From assembly GCF_001705035.1 (NCBI RefSeq), contig NZ_MCIG01000004.1, forward strand, positions 1-51,133: 51,133 nucleotides of DNA. Direction: 5' to 3'. The stretch comes from Curtobacterium sp. UCD-KPL2560. Its GTDB lineage: Bacteria; Actinomycetota; Actinomycetes; Actinomycetales; Microbacteriaceae. The first letter of the stretch is position 1; every line of letters starts with the position of its first letter. Both the position numbers and the translations under genes were made by a program. Below, one piece after another: positions 15,853 through 24,492 of this stretch. The notes under the pieces were generated by a model that did no database searches, was not told the origin of the DNA, and worked only from the letters and a program-made list of their open reading frames with translations.

Positions 15853-17010
15853 CTACGCCCTGTGGCGCGGGCCGTCCCCGCTGCCGTCCCCGCTGCCGTC
15901 CGTGACGGCGTCGCCGTCCGTGCCCACGTCGCCGTCCGTGTCCGTGGTGCCGGCTGCCGTCGCCCCGAGCACCCCGACCGTCCGCCAGGCGTCGGCGACC
16001 GCGGTGGCCTCGGCCGAGCCCCGGCCGAACCGTCGGGCCGCCGCGTCGACCGTGACCCGCGCGAAGCCCGCGAAGTCGATCGACTCCGTGGTCGCGTCGG
16101 AGGTCAGGGCGTCCCACCACACGGCACCGGCGCCCTCCCACGCGTTCCCGCCGATGGCCGTGGCCGCCAGGAAGAAGGCGTGGTTCGGGATGCCGGAGTT
16201 CAGGTGCACCCCGCCCGAGTCCTCGGTGGTCTGCACGTACCCGGCCATCGTGGAGGGCTGCGGGTCCTTGCCGAGGACCGGGTCGTCGTAGGCGGTCCCC
16301 GGCGCACGCATCGACCGCAGCGCGACGCCGTGCACCGCGTCCGTGAAGAGGCCCTCGCCGATGAGCCACGTCGCCTGCTCGGCGGTCTGGCCGGCGGCGT
16401 ACTGCGCGACGAGCGAGCCGAAGACGTCGCTCACCGATTCGTTCAGCGCACCCGACTGCCCCTCGTACGTCAGGTCGGCGGTGTACTGCGTGACCCCGTG
16501 CGCGAGTTCGTGGCCGATCACGTCGAGCGCGACCGTGAAGCGGCGGAACACCTCGTCGTCCCCGTCGCCGAACACCATCCGCTGCCCGTCCCAGTAGGCG
16601 TTGTCGTAGTCCTGGCCGTAGTGGACCGTCGCGTCGAGGGGGAGTCCGGCGCCGTCGATCGACACGCGGCCGAACACCTCGAGCCAGAACGCGTGCGTCG
16701 CGCCGAGGCCCGCGTACGCCTCGTCGACCGCGGCGTCGCCGGTGGCGGGCTCGCCCTCGCGTCGGACGACGGTGCCGGGGAGCGTGGTCGTGCCTGCGGC
16801 GTCGGCGATCGTGCGCTGCGGTGACCGGTCGGGCGTGGCGGCGAGCTGTCGCGGTCGGACGCGGTGCTCGTGCTTGGGCGCGCTGACCGCGGACATCTCG
16901 GCGAGGGCGGTGCGGGCGGCCGCGGCGGCACGGGGGTGTTCGGCCGCCCGGGCCACGGCCTGCAGCAGGTAGGGCGGGACGACGGAACGGAACCGGTCGT
17001 GTGCGGTCAT
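15853..17010 (-). CDS. Protealysin-like M4 zinc metalloprotease
   Basis: A 385-aa thermolysin-family protease. The short N-terminal propeptide has the protealysin mark RSVVPPYLLQAVA at residues 8-20. The zinc site is HELAH at 167-171 with the third ligand E191 in ALNESVSDVFG, and the catalytic histidine is H269 in SGGVHLNSGIPNHAF. The last ~35 residues are a Gly/Asp/Thr-rich repeat tail, probably unstructured. No classical signal peptide is seen, typical of protealysins, whose export route is unclear. The ATG at 17010 is preferred over the TTG at 17022; TTGCAT lies 6 nt before it. It is followed by the emfourin-type inhibitor gene. Confidence 0.9.
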   Translation of the reverse strand: MTAHDRFRSVVPPYLLQAVARAAEHPRAAAAARTALAEMSAVSAPKHEHRVRPRQLAATPDRSPQRTIADAAGTTTLPGTVVRREGEPATGDAAVDEAYAGLGATHAFWLEVFGRVSIDGAGLPLDATVHYGQDYDNAYWDGQRMVFGDGDDEVFRRFTVALDVIGHELAHGVTQYTADLTYEGQSGALNESVSDVFGSLVAQYAAGQTAEQATWLIGEGLFTDAVHGVALRSMRAPGTAYDDPVLGKDPQPSTMAGYVQTTEDSGGVHLNSGIPNHAFFLAATAIGGNAWEGAGAVWWDALTSDATTESIDFAGFARVTVDAAARRFGRGSAEATAVADAWRTVGVLGATAAGTTDTDGDVGTDGDAVTDGSGDGSGDGPRHRA

Positions 17011-17076
17011 GGCGTCATGCAACCACCGACCGCCGACGGTCGCGTGGCCCGTGCGGGGAACGGCGGGCGGCGCGGC

Positions 17077-18159
17077 TCAGTCCTGGCGGCGGTTCGCCAC
17101 CAGGTCGAGCGCGTAGGACTCCCACCACTGCCCGGCCGCCGGGCCGCCGTTGCAGGTGCCGTCGCTCAGCCCCGGGGTCTTCACCCACAGCAGCGCGTCG
17201 AGCCGGGTCGTGCCCCGGGTCACGTGCGGCGGCTGCCCGAGCCCCGCGCCCTCGGGGTTGCACCACGTGCCGCGCCAGCCCTGTCCGTTGCGGGAGACGT
17301 CGACGACGAAGTGCGGGTCGCCGCCGATCGCGTCGGCCAGCCGGTCGGCGTAGGCGCGCTCCTGGTCGACGCGGTAGAAGTTCGACACGTTCGTCGCGAA
17401 GCCCTGCACCCGGTCGACCCCGGCCTGTCGCAGCCAGCGGGCCATCGTCGCCACGGGGACCCGGTCCTCGTTGCCGCCGTCGAGGTACACCGTCAGGCCC
17501 CGCCCGGTCAGCTCGTCGACGGCCTGGCGCAGCAGGTGCAGTCGGTCGGCGCCGAGCCGCTCGCACACGTGGATCTGCGCGATCGAGTCCGGCTCGACCA
17601 GGACCACGGCGTGCGAACCGGCCATCGCCCGCACCGCCGACCGGACCCACGGCAGGTAGTCGCGCTCGGCCGTCCCGCCCTTCGAGAAGCTCCCGCAGTC
17701 CCGGTCGGGGATCGCGTACAGGACGAACACCGGGGTGCGGCCCTGCTGCCGGGCGTCCCGGACGACCCGGCGCACGACCTGGCGCGTCGCGGTCTCGTCG
17801 GGGTCGGTGAGCCAGGTCGCGACGGGCTGGTCGGCGATCACCGCGAGCCGCCCGGCGGTGCTCGTGTCGCCGGCGGCGCGGGCGTCGGCCTCGCGCCGGC
17901 CTGCCTGGTTGTCCTGCACGGGCTGCTGTGCGAGCCCACCCGGGAAGGCGGCCGCCGCGGTGCGCCGCACGGTGATCGTGCGGTCGTCGTGGTGGTCGGG
18001 CGGTCGGACCAGCACGACGGCGGTGACGATCGCGACGACGAGGAGCGCGACGGCGCCGATCCACGCCCACTGTCGGCGCCCGCTGTCCCGACGGGCACCG
18101 CGCGTGCGCCCGCCCGGACGTCCGGTGTCGCCCCGGCCGTGGTCCCCTTGCTGCGGCAT
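17077..18159 (-). CDS. Membrane-anchored GH6 glycoside hydrolase (cellulase)
   Basis: A 360-aa family 6 glycoside hydrolase. It has a basic cytosolic N-terminus (1-30), one membrane helix at about 33-52 (signal anchor or uncleaved signal), a short linker, and a GH6 domain from about 85 to 355. Both signatures are present: YAIPDRDCG at 148-156, with D154, and EPDS at 189-192, with D191 as the likely general acid by analogy with Trichoderma Cel6A D175 and D221. DVSRNG and WVKTPGLSDGTCNGGP complete the site. It should cut beta-1,4-glucan outside the cell. No carbohydrate-binding module is visible. CAGCAT lies 6 nt before the ATG. Confidence 0.92.
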   Translation of the reverse strand: MPQQGDHGRGDTGRPGGRTRGARRDSGRRQWAWIGAVALLVVAIVTAVVLVRPPDHHDDRTITVRRTAAAAFPGGLAQQPVQDNQAGRREADARAAGDTSTAGRLAVIADQPVATWLTDPDETATRQVVRRVVRDARQQGRTPVFVLYAIPDRDCGSFSKGGTAERDYLPWVRSAVRAMAGSHAVVLVEPDSIAQIHVCERLGADRLHLLRQAVDELTGRGLTVYLDGGNEDRVPVATMARWLRQAGVDRVQGFATNVSNFYRVDQERAYADRLADAIGGDPHFVVDVSRNGQGWRGTWCNPEGAGLGQPPHVTRGTTRLDALLWVKTPGLSDGTCNGGPAAGQWWESYALDLVANRRQD

Positions 18160-18291
18160 GCGTCCATGCTGGCAGGTCGAGCGCCGGGGGACCACTGCAC
18201 GACGTCGGGTCACAGGCTCGGCGGTCGGTCCGTTCAGGGTCGCCGGGCGTCCGCACAGCCCGGACGCCGGGTCCTGCCAGGCGTGCACCCC

Positions 18292-18303
18292 GATACTTGC
18301 CGG
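18292..18303 (+). promoter_or_regulatory. Candidate leaderless -10 box of the VanZ-like gene
   Basis: GATACT at 18292-18297 is followed by 6 nt and the ATG at 18304. This departs from TAnnnT at position 1 but keeps the spacing seen at other genes. Confidence 0.35.
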
Positions 18304-18750
18304 ATGTTCCGGAAGGCCCTGCTCCTCGCCACCACCGTCGGCTACGGCTGGGTGATCTGGCGGATGACGCTGACCCCGCGGGTCTTCTCGCACGCCCAGG
18401 ACGCGCTGGTCCTCCGGGCGATCGCCTGGGTGCAGCAGCTGCCGCACGGCACGTGGTTCACCTACGACCGGGTCGAGTTCCTCGCGAACATCGCGATGTT
18501 CGTCCCCGTCGGCGTGCTCGCGGCCCTCTGGCTGCCGCGGCGCTGGTGGGTCCTCGGCGCCGTCGTCGCGGTGGGCCTGTCGACCGGCATCGAGCTGGCG
18601 CAGGCCGCCTTCCTGCCGTACCGCGTCGCCGACCCCCGCGACGTGCTGTCGAACGGTCTCGGCGGACTGCTCGGGGCGACGCTCGTCGGCCTCGTCCGGA
18701 GCCTGCTGCCGGCGCCGCGCCGCCGCCGGCTCCGCGTCCGCACGGTGTGA
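18304..18750 (+). CDS. VanZ-like family membrane protein
   Basis: A 148-aa protein with an N-terminal membrane helix (about residues 3-20) and three further helices between 60 and 140. The VanZ-like blocks are [30 protein letters not shown] and [18 protein letters not shown]. VanZ gives low-level teicoplanin resistance in enterococci, but most members, including actinobacterial ones like this, have no proven role. It has no van cluster around it, so glycopeptide resistance is not implied. It is divergent from the GH6 gene and ends 121 nt before rpsO on the same strand. Confidence 0.88.
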   Translation: MFRKALLLATTVGYGWVIWRMTLTPRVFSHAQDALVLRAIAWVQQLPHGTWFTYDRVEFLANIAMFVPVGVLAALWLPRRWWVLGAVVAVGLSTGIELAQAAFLPYRVADPRDVLSNGLGGLLGATLVGLVRSLLPAPRRRRLRVRTV

Positions 18751-18779
18751 CCGGCGGCGTCGGCGTGCCCGATCTCTGG

Positions 18780-18785
18780 TAGTCT
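18780..18785 (+). promoter_or_regulatory. Candidate -10 box of rpsO
   Basis: TAGTCT at 18780-18785 would place the transcript start near 18792, giving a leader of about 80 nt before the rpsO ATG. The -35 region is not recognisable. Confidence 0.45.
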
Positions 18786-18794
18786 CGTCCGGTT

Positions 18795-18842
18795 GCCGTC
18801 GAACGGCCGCGGACAAAGAGCGCTCGTGCATCAGGCACGGGC
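18795..18842 (+). promoter_or_regulatory. Two hairpins in the rpsO 5' leader
   Basis: Hairpin 1 is GCCGT/ACGGC at 18795-18807. Hairpin 2 is GCUCGUGC (18822-18829) with GCACGGGC (18835-18842), eight pairs including one G-U and a 5-nt loop. The AGAGAGGGG ribosome site and ATG follow 20-30 nt later. S15 represses its own mRNA through leader structures in several bacteria, so this is a candidate S15 autoregulatory leader; the exact fold is my inference. Confidence 0.4.
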
Positions 18843-18871
18843 ACCGCGCAACGGACAGAGAGGGGATCACC

Positions 18872-19141
18872 ATGGCACTTGACGCGAAGGTCAAGCAGGA
18901 GATCATCGAAGAGTACGCGACCCACCCGGGCGACACCGGATCCCCCGAGGTCCAGGTCGCCGTTCTGACGCGTCGCATCAACGACCTGAACGAGCACCTC
19001 AAGGAGCACAAGCACGACCACCACTCGCGTCGTGGTCTGCTGCTCATGGTCGGTCAGCGTCGCCGTCTCCTCGGGTACCTCTCCGACGTCGACATCAGCC
19101 GCTACCGTGCGCTCATCGAGCGCCTCGGCCTGCGCCGCTAG
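18872..19141 (+). CDS. rpsO: 30S ribosomal protein S15
   Basis: An 89-aa protein of standard S15 length. It binds the central domain of 16S rRNA early in 30S assembly. The conserved [17 protein letters not shown] (about residues 17-33), [20 protein letters not shown] (about 42-61) and RRRLLGYL segments are unmistakable. The Shine-Dalgarno AGAGAGGGG precedes the ATG. In many bacteria pnp follows directly; here an FMN reductase and a divergent secreted protein lie between them, and rpsO has its own strong terminator at 19168-19206. Confidence 0.99.
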   Translation: MALDAKVKQEIIEEYATHPGDTGSPEVQVAVLTRRINDLNEHLKEHKHDHHSRRGLLLMVGQRRRLLGYLSDVDISRYRALIERLGLRR

Positions 19142-19167
19142 TCGTCTCGCAGACACTGCTCGACCGG

Positions 19168-19206
19168 ACGCCCCGGTCCTCCTCGTGAGGACCGGGGCGT
19201 TCCTCG
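19168..19206 (+). terminator. Rho-independent terminator after rpsO
   Basis: A 13-bp perfect stem, 19168-19180 with 19188-19200 (ACGCCCCGGTCCT and complement), a 7-nt loop, and a T/C-rich tail TTCCTCGTTCC. Confidence 0.8.
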
Positions 19207-19254
19207 TTCCCACCCGGCGCGGACGGAGGTGCTCCTCGTCCGCACCGGGAATGG

Positions 19255-19282
19255 TTGCGTCCGCCTCCCGGTTCGGTAGGAT
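19255..19282 (+). promoter_or_regulatory. Promoter of the FMN reductase gene
   Basis: TTGCGT (-35, 19255-19260) and TAGGAT (-10, 19277-19282) are separated by 16 nt, one of the best two-box promoters in the window. It leaves a leader of about 28 nt before the ATG. Confidence 0.6.
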
Positions 19283-19283
19283 G

Positions 19284-19302
19284 TTCATGCAAACGCATCG
19301 AA
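19284..19302. promoter_or_regulatory. Imperfect palindrome over the transcription start, possible operator
   Basis: TTCATGC (19284-19290) and GCATCGAA (19295-19302) flank AAAC; the inner ATGC-AAAC-GCAT is exact. Lying just after the -10 box, it could bind a repressor of the FMN reductase gene. No regulator gene is adjacent. Confidence 0.4.
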
Positions 19303-19316
19303 AGACAGGACGCACC

Positions 19317-19985
19317 ATGACCACCATCGCCGTCGTCTCCGCCGGGCTCTCCGAGCCCAGCTCCACGCGCCTGCTCGCCGACCGCCTCGCCGAGGCCACG
19401 GTCGCCGCCGTCGCGGCCGACCAGGCATCGGCCGGCCCGACGACGGCCGACCGGACGACGGGTGACGGCCGGGGAGGCGCGGTGCAGGTCCGCCACGTCG
19501 AGCTGCGTCCGATCGCGCACGAGATCGTCGACGCGATGCTCACCGGGTTCGCCGCGCCCGCGCTCGCCGCCGCGCAGGCGACCGTCCTCGAGGCCGACGC
19601 GGTCGTGTTCGTCACGCCGGTCTTCACGGCCGGGGTGAGCGGCCTGGCGAAGAGCTTCCTCGACGTGCTCGACAAGGACGCGCTCGTCGACGTGCCCGTG
19701 CTCCTGGCGGCCACGGGCGGGACCGCGCGGCACTCGCTCGCGATCGACCACGCGCTGCGGCCGGTCTTCGCCTACCTCCGTGCGGCGGTCGTCCCGACGG
19801 GCGTCTTCGCCGCGACCGACGACTGGGGGAGCGCCGCCGACTCGGCCGCGCTCGACGCGCGCATCCGCCGGGCCGGGGTCGACCTGGCCTGGGCGATCCG
19901 CGCCTCCCGGCGGACGCCGCAGCGGGCCGACGCCCTCCCGGAGACGGTCGACGTCGCGTCCCTGCTCGGCGGCCTCGGCCACTGA
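19317..19985 (+). CDS. NADPH-dependent FMN reductase, CE1759-like family
   Basis: A 222-aa flavodoxin-fold reductase. The strand TTIAVVSAGLSEPSSTRLLADRLA at the N-terminus binds the FMN phosphate, VFVTPVFTAGVSGLAKSFLDVLD is the second flavin contact, and LLAATGGTARHSLAIDHALRPVFAYLRA closes the fold. It probably supplies reduced flavin using NAD(P)H. Relatives of the CE1759 type usually sit beside an LLM-class flavin monooxygenase; none is adjacent here. It has its own promoter and candidate operator, so it looks inducible. A Gly/Thr/Asp-rich insert at about residues 40-58 is not part of the core fold. Confidence 0.85.
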   Translation: MTTIAVVSAGLSEPSSTRLLADRLAEATVAAVAADQASAGPTTADRTTGDGRGGAVQVRHVELRPIAHEIVDAMLTGFAAPALAAAQATVLEADAVVFVTPVFTAGVSGLAKSFLDVLDKDALVDVPVLLAATGGTARHSLAIDHALRPVFAYLRAAVVPTGVFAATDDWGSAADSAALDARIRRAGVDLAWAIRASRRTPQRADALPETVDVASLLGGLGH

Positions 19986-20022
19986 GCCGAGGGGCCGGCC
20001 GACCGACGGTCCGGTGGGCCCG

Positions 20023-21219
20023 TCAGTACCAGTGCGGGTTGACGCTCATCTCGTGGTGCCACGCGCCGCACGGCGACCCGTAGGCGTCCCGGATGTACGC
20101 CAGGCCCCAGTCGACCTGCGTCGCCGCGTTCGTGCGCCAGTCGGCCCCGGCCACCGACATCTTGTTCGCGGGGAGTGCCTGCGGGATGCCGTAGGCCCCG
20201 CTCGACGCGTTGAGGGCGTTCGCGCGCCACCCGGACTCCTGCGTCCACAGCGACACGAGGCACGAGTACTGGTCGGAACCCCAGCCGTAGCTGCCGAGCC
20301 GGCTCTGCGCGTACGCCTTGGCGCCCGCCGGGTCGACCGCGACGCCGTCGGTGCTCGGGTAGGCGTTCCCGCCGCCCGACGACGCCGACGATCCCGACGA
20401 CCCCGCCGCCTGTCGTGCCTGCTCCGCCAGGGCGGCGGCCTGCGCGGCGCGGGCCTGTGCGGCGGCCTGTGCCGCGACCGCCTGGCCGACGGCGTACTGC
20501 TGCTCGGTCGCCGCGGTCGTGTCCTTGAGCGCCGCGAGCTGCGCGTACAGCTCGTCGCTGTGCTGCTGCGTGCTGTCGACCGCCTGCTGCGCGGCGTCCG
20601 ACGCGGACGTGGCGGCGTCGGACTTCTGCTCCGCCGCCGCGGCCAGCGCGGTCCGCTCGTCCTCGGCGCGGAGGGCCTGCTCGTGCAGGGACGACGCCGT
20701 GTGCGCCGCGACGGACGCGTCGTCGAGGACGTCGGTCCAGGTGCCGGTGAGCTGGTCGAGTGCGCCGAGCTGGTAGAGCAGCTCGTCCGGGTCGTGGGCG
20801 CTCGCGATGCGGGTGGTCATCGCGCCCTGGTTGCCGTCCCGGTACAGGCTCGCCGCCAGTTGGCCGGCACGGGTCTTCGCCCGGTCGGCGGTCTGCTGCG
20901 CCTCCGTCGCCTGGGCCTGGAGGCTCGTGGCGGTCTGGGTGGCCACGGTCAGGTCCGCCTCGGCGCGGTCGGCGGCCGCGGACGCGTCGAGCGCGGCCTG
21001 CGACTTGGTCGCGGCGTCGGCCTGTGCCGCGTGCAGGGCGTCCTGGATCGTGGCGACCTCGGCCTGCTTCGCCTGCTCGTTGCCCTTCGCGGCCTCGACG
21101 TCCTGCCACGACGGGTAGGTGGTGGCGCTGGCGGGGACGGCGGTGACGACCGGGGCGACGAGCGCGCCGGCGACCAGGGCCACCGCGACGAGCACCGTCC
21201 GCGAGGGAGAGGAGCGCAT
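20023..21219 (-). CDS. Secreted coiled-coil protein with transglycosylase-like C-terminal domain
   Basis: A 398-aa exported protein. Residues 1-32 are a signal peptide (basic start, hydrophobic core, PASA cleavage site). Residues about 35-270 are Ala/Gln/Glu-rich heptads forming a long coiled coil, as in actinobacterial NlpC/RipA-type wall enzymes. A Ser/Gly linker follows (about 282-296), then a lysozyme-like domain from about 300 with [14 protein letters not shown], whose E is the likely catalytic acid, and [11 protein letters not shown]. The probable role is peptidoglycan cleavage or remodelling at the surface, the coiled coil controlling access. Convergent with the FMN reductase; its start lies 290 nt from pnp. 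Confidence 0.85.
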   Translation of the reverse strand: MRSSPSRTVLVAVALVAGALVAPVVTAVPASATTYPSWQDVEAAKGNEQAKQAEVATIQDALHAAQADAATKSQAALDASAAADRAEADLTVATQTATSLQAQATEAQQTADRAKTRAGQLAASLYRDGNQGAMTTRIASAHDPDELLYQLGALDQLTGTWTDVLDDASVAAHTASSLHEQALRAEDERTALAAAAEQKSDAATSASDAAQQAVDSTQQHSDELYAQLAALKDTTAATEQQYAVGQAVAAQAAAQARAAQAAALAEQARQAAGSSGSSASSGGGNAYPSTDGVAVDPAGAKAYAQSRLGSYGWGSDQYSCLVSLWTQESGWRANALNASSGAYGIPQALPANKMSVAGADWRTNAATQVDWGLAYIRDAYGSPCGAWHHEMSVNPHWY

Positions 21220-21508
21220 GGCGGCAGGTTACCGGGGACACGCCCGTTCGCCACGAGCCTCGCCGTCCGGCGCCCGAGGGCTGGTAAAGTCCTCATCGTC
21301 CAGGGACCGATCCCCGGACGTCACACACGCTGTGACACCACAACATCGCGCAGACCGGGCACGGAGCTGGTCATCGGTGGTGGTTCGCGGGCCGTCCGGA
21401 GTCCCGAGTGCTTCTACTGCTGGCCAGACATGCGCCCCGACACATCGGCGCGCACGCACCACGAGTGCCGTCGCCCAGGTCTGCCGAACACGTCAAGGAG
21501 GCACCCTT
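21220..21508 (+). promoter_or_regulatory. pnp promoter region and long 5' leader
   Basis: This 289-nt stretch contains no gene. TAAAGT at 21285-21290 is a good -10 candidate, giving a leader of about 210 nt for pnp. Within it GTCACA-CACGC-TGTGAC (21320-21336) forms a perfect 6-bp hairpin. AAGGAGG at 21495-21501 is a full Shine-Dalgarno 7 nt before TTG 21509. Long structured leaders of pnp are targets of autoregulation in other bacteria. Confidence 0.5.
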
Positions 21509-23782
21509 TTGGAGGGTCCCGAGATCAAGTTCGCCGAGGCTGTCATCGACAACGGCCGCTTCGGCACGCGCACCGTCCGGTTCGAGACCGGTCGGCTCGC
21601 ACAGCAGGCCCAGGGCGCGGTCGCCGCGTACCTCGACGAGGAGACCATGCTCCTCTCGGCCACCAGCGCCGGCAAGCACCCGCGTGAGGGCTTCGACTTC
21701 TTCCCGCTGACGGTGGACGTCGAGGAGCGCTCGTACGCCGCCGGCAAGATCCCCGGTTCGTTCTTCCGTCGCGAGGGCCGCCCCTCGACCGAGGCGATCC
21801 TGGTCTGCCGTCTCATCGACCGGCCGCTGCGCCCGTCGTTCGTCGACGGTCTCCGCAACGAGGTCCAGATCGTCATCACCGTCCTGAGCATCGCGCCGGA
21901 CGAGTTCTACGACGCGCTCGCGATCAACGCCGCGTCGGCGTCGACGCAGATCTCCGGTCTGCCGTTCTCCGGCCCGATCGCCGGTGTGCGCCTCGCGCTC
22001 ATCGACGGCCAGTGGGTCGCGTTCCCGAAGGCGTCGCAGCTCGCCGAGGCCGTCTTCGACCTCACCGTCGCGGGCCGTGTCGTCACGGACGAGGCCGGCA
22101 ACGAGGACGTCGCGATCATGATGGTCGAGGCCGAGGCCACCGAGCACAGCTGGGACCTCATCCAGGCCGGCGCGACCAAGCCCGACGAGGCCGTCGTCGC
22201 GCAGGGCCTCGAGGCGGCCAAGCCGTTCCTCAAGGTCCTCGTCGAGGCGCAGGCGAAGATGGCCGCCCAGTCGGCCAAGGAGATCCAGGACTACCCGGTC
22301 TTCCCGCCCTACGCCCCCGAGGTCTACGACGCCGTCGAGGCGATCGCCCTCGACGAGCTCAAGGACGTCTACCAGATCGCCGGCAAGATCGAGCGTCAGG
22401 ACAAGGACGACGCCCTCAAGGCCCGCGTCAAGGAGGCCATCGCCGCCAAGGTGACGGCAGGCGAGCTCCCCGAGAGCGCCAACGGCCAGGTCAGCGGCGC
22501 CTACAAGTCGGTCACGAAGAAGGTCGTCCGCGGCCGCATCCTGACCGAGCAGGTCCGCATGGACGGTCGCGGCCTCGCCGACATCCGTCCGCTCGACGCC
22601 GAGGTCGCCGTGATCCCGCGCGTCCACGGTTCGGCGGTGTTCCAGCGCGGCGAGACGCAGATCCTCGGCGTCACCACGCTGAACATGCTCAAGATGGAGC
22701 AGCAGATCGACTCGCTGTCGCCCGTCACGAAGAAGCGTTACCTGCACCACTACAACTTCCCGCCGTACTCGACCGGTGAGACCGGTCGCGTCGGGTCGCC
22801 GAAGCGTCGCGAGATCGGGCACGGCTTCCTCGCCGAGCGCGCCCTCGTGCCGGTGCTGCCGTCGCGTGACGAGTTCCCCTACGCCATCCGCCAGGTGTCC
22901 GAGGCGCTGAGCTCCAACGGCTCGACGTCGATGGGCTCGGTCTGCGCGTCGACCCTGTCGCTCCTCAACGCCGGTGTGCCGCTCAAGGCCCCGGTCGCGG
23001 GCATCGCGATGGGCCTCGTGTCCGACACCGTCGACGGTCAGACCCGCTACGCGGCGCTGACCGACATCCTCGGTGCCGAGGACGCACTGGGCGACATGGA
23101 CTTCAAGGTCGCCGGCACGGCGGACTTCGTCACGGCGATCCAGCTCGACACGAAGCTCGACGGCATCCCGTCGTCGGTCCTCGACGCCGCGCTCAAGCAG
23201 GCGAAGGAGGCCCGCTCGGCCATCCTCGGTGTCCTCAACGAGGCCATCGACGGACCGGACGAGATGGCCGACACCGCCCCGCGTGTGATCTCGGTGCAGA
23301 TCCCCGTCGACAAGATCGGCGAGCTGATCGGCCCGAAGGGCAAGACGATCAACGGGATCCAGGACGAGACCGGCGCCGACATCTCCATCGAGGACGACGG
23401 CACCGTCTACATCGGCGCCGTCGACGGCCCGTCGGCCGAGGCCGCCCGTGCCCAGGTCAACGCGATCGCGAACCCGACGAACCCGGAGATCGGGGACCAG
23501 TTCCTCGGCACGGTCGTCAAGATCGCGACCTTCGGTGCCTTCGTGTCGCTGCTCCCGGGCCGCGACGGTCTGCTCCACGTCTCCGAGGTGCGCAAGCTCG
23601 CCGGTGGCAAGCGTGTGGAGAACGTCGAGGACGTCCTCGGCGTCGGCCAGAAGATCCTGGTCGAGGTCACCAAGGTGGACGACCGCGGCAAGCTCTCGCT
23701 CGCGCCGGTCGTCGCCGACGAGGTGGACACCGAGGGCCGCGAGGGTCACGAGAAGCACGCCGAGGCTCCGGCCGAGGGCTGA
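21509..23782 (+). CDS. pnp: Polyribonucleotide nucleotidyltransferase (PNPase)
   Basis: A 757-aa 3'-to-5' phosphorolytic exoribonuclease, also able to add tails to RNA, and trimeric in known cases. Domain order: first RNase PH domain (about 15-220), helical linker (about 240-330), second RNase PH domain (about 340-560) with [23 protein letters not shown] and [19 protein letters not shown] domain (about 600-660, [16 protein letters not shown]), S1 domain (about 665-735, [18 protein letters not shown]), and a short acidic tail. The start is TTG: AAGGAGG stands 7 nt before it and the N-terminus [15 protein letters not shown] matches actinobacterial PNPases. A terminator follows at 23801-23842. 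Confidence 0.98.
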   Translation: MEGPEIKFAEAVIDNGRFGTRTVRFETGRLAQQAQGAVAAYLDEETMLLSATSAGKHPREGFDFFPLTVDVEERSYAAGKIPGSFFRREGRPSTEAILVCRLIDRPLRPSFVDGLRNEVQIVITVLSIAPDEFYDALAINAASASTQISGLPFSGPIAGVRLALIDGQWVAFPKASQLAEAVFDLTVAGRVVTDEAGNEDVAIMMVEAEATEHSWDLIQAGATKPDEAVVAQGLEAAKPFLKVLVEAQAKMAAQSAKEIQDYPVFPPYAPEVYDAVEAIALDELKDVYQIAGKIERQDKDDALKARVKEAIAAKVTAGELPESANGQVSGAYKSVTKKVVRGRILTEQVRMDGRGLADIRPLDAEVAVIPRVHGSAVFQRGETQILGVTTLNMLKMEQQIDSLSPVTKKRYLHHYNFPPYSTGETGRVGSPKRREIGHGFLAERALVPVLPSRDEFPYAIRQVSEALSSNGSTSMGSVCASTLSLLNAGVPLKAPVAGIAMGLVSDTVDGQTRYAALTDILGAEDALGDMDFKVAGTADFVTAIQLDTKLDGIPSSVLDAALKQAKEARSAILGVLNEAIDGPDEMADTAPRVISVQIPVDKIGELIGPKGKTINGIQDETGADISIEDDGTVYIGAVDGPSAEAARAQVNAIANPTNPEIGDQFLGTVVKIATFGAFVSLLPGRDGLLHVSEVRKLAGGKRVENVEDVLGVGQKILVEVTKVDDRGKLSLAPVVADEVDTEGREGHEKHAEAPAEG

Positions 23783-23800
23783 ACCCCAGCGCGCTGACAC

Positions 23801-23842
23801 ACGGACGGCCGCCACTCCCCGCCGGGAGTGGCGGCCGTCCGT
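23801..23842. terminator. Strong hairpin terminator between pnp and the PEBP gene
   Basis: Perfect 19-bp stem, 23801-23819 with 23824-23842, and a 4-nt loop; the arms contain GGACGGCCGCCACTCCC. It lies between two convergent genes and can serve both. Its sequence differs from the GGGAGGCGCGG palindrome family. Confidence 0.75.
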
Positions 23843-23864
23843 CGTTCGTGGTCCGGTCCCGCCG

Positions 23865-24392
23865 TCAGGAGGCGGGGGTCTCCTGCGTGCCGGTGAGCTG
23901 CGCGCGCCCGAGCAGGTGCTCGCGCAGCAGGAACCCGACGACCGCGGGCGTGGCGTCGGCGGGTGCCTCGAGGACCGGGACGTCGAGCGCGCTCACCGTG
24001 AAGACGTAGCGGTGCGGTCCGTGTCCGGCGGGCGGTGCGGCGCCGAGGAAGGTGTCGGTGCCGTACTCGTTGCGGCGACGCAGTGCCTCGGCGGGCAGCA
24101 GCGCGTCGTCCGTGCCGGCGCCGCGCTCGAGCGACGTGGTCGACGCGGGGAGGTCGGTCAGGCTCCAGTGCCAGAAGCCGGAGCCGGTCGGGGCGTCGGG
24201 GTCGTACACCGTGAGCACGTAGCTCTGCGTGCCCTCGGGTGCCCCGGACCACTCGAGCGCAGGGGAGCGGTCCTCGCCACCGGCGTCGCCGCCGCGTGCC
24301 CAGTCGGGCAGCACGCCGCCGTCGGCGAAGTCGGGACTCGTCAGGGTGAACGTGGGGACCTCGGGGAGGTTCCAGTTGGGGTCGTTGGCCAT
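23865..24392 (-). CDS. PEBP/YbhB-YbcL family protein
   Basis: A 175-aa phosphatidylethanolamine-binding-like protein. The first block SPALEWSGAPEGTQSYVLTVYDPDAP, with the DPDAP ligand loop, and the later GHGPHRYVFTVSALDVP block are the classic PEBP signatures. It ends in a helix and has no signal peptide. Bacterial YbhB/YbcL proteins bind small anionic ligands, and their physiological role is not established. The ATG at 24392 matches the family N-terminus (ANDPNWNLPEVPTFTL); an upstream in-frame start only adds an Arg/Pro leader. It lies downstream of the TetR gene on the same strand, with a palindrome between. Confidence 0.92.
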   Translation of the reverse strand: MANDPNWNLPEVPTFTLTSPDFADGGVLPDWARGGDAGGEDRSPALEWSGAPEGTQSYVLTVYDPDAPTGSGFWHWSLTDLPASTTSLERGAGTDDALLPAEALRRRNEYGTDTFLGAAPPAGHGPHRYVFTVSALDVPVLEAPADATPAVVGFLLREHLLGRAQLTGTQETPAS

Positions 24393-24432
24393 GGGACCAG
24401 CCAACACCCGCGCCCTGTCCCGGGGACGGGAC

Positions 24433-24474
24433 GGACGGGAGGCCCGTGGCGGGCCCGCCACGCGCCTCCCGTCC
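24433..24474 (-). terminator. Palindromic intergenic element after the TetR gene
   Basis: Nearly perfect palindrome through the whole of 24433-24474: GGACGGGAGGC at the left, GCCTCCCGTCC at the right, with GTGGCGGGCCCGCCAC in the centre and a single C-C mismatch. It lies between the TetR stop and the PEBP start, both on the minus strand. Confidence 0.6.
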
Positions 24475-24492
24475 GGGGCGTGGACCGGTCGG

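Noticed and set aside
17010-17022. TTG start at 17022 for the M4 protease
   Set aside because: It would add four residues only; ATG 17010 gives the family N-terminus and has a -10-like box at the usual 6-nt distance.
18304-18750. VanZ-like gene as evidence of glycopeptide resistance
   Set aside because: There is no vanHAX or regulator near it, and VanZ-like proteins are common in actinobacteria without resistance.
21320-21336. GTCACA-N5-TGTGAC as a Crp-type binding site in front of pnp
   Set aside because: The half-sites are in the opposite order to the Crp consensus (TGTGA-N6-TCACA) and it lies downstream of the likely -10, so an RNA hairpin is the simpler reading.
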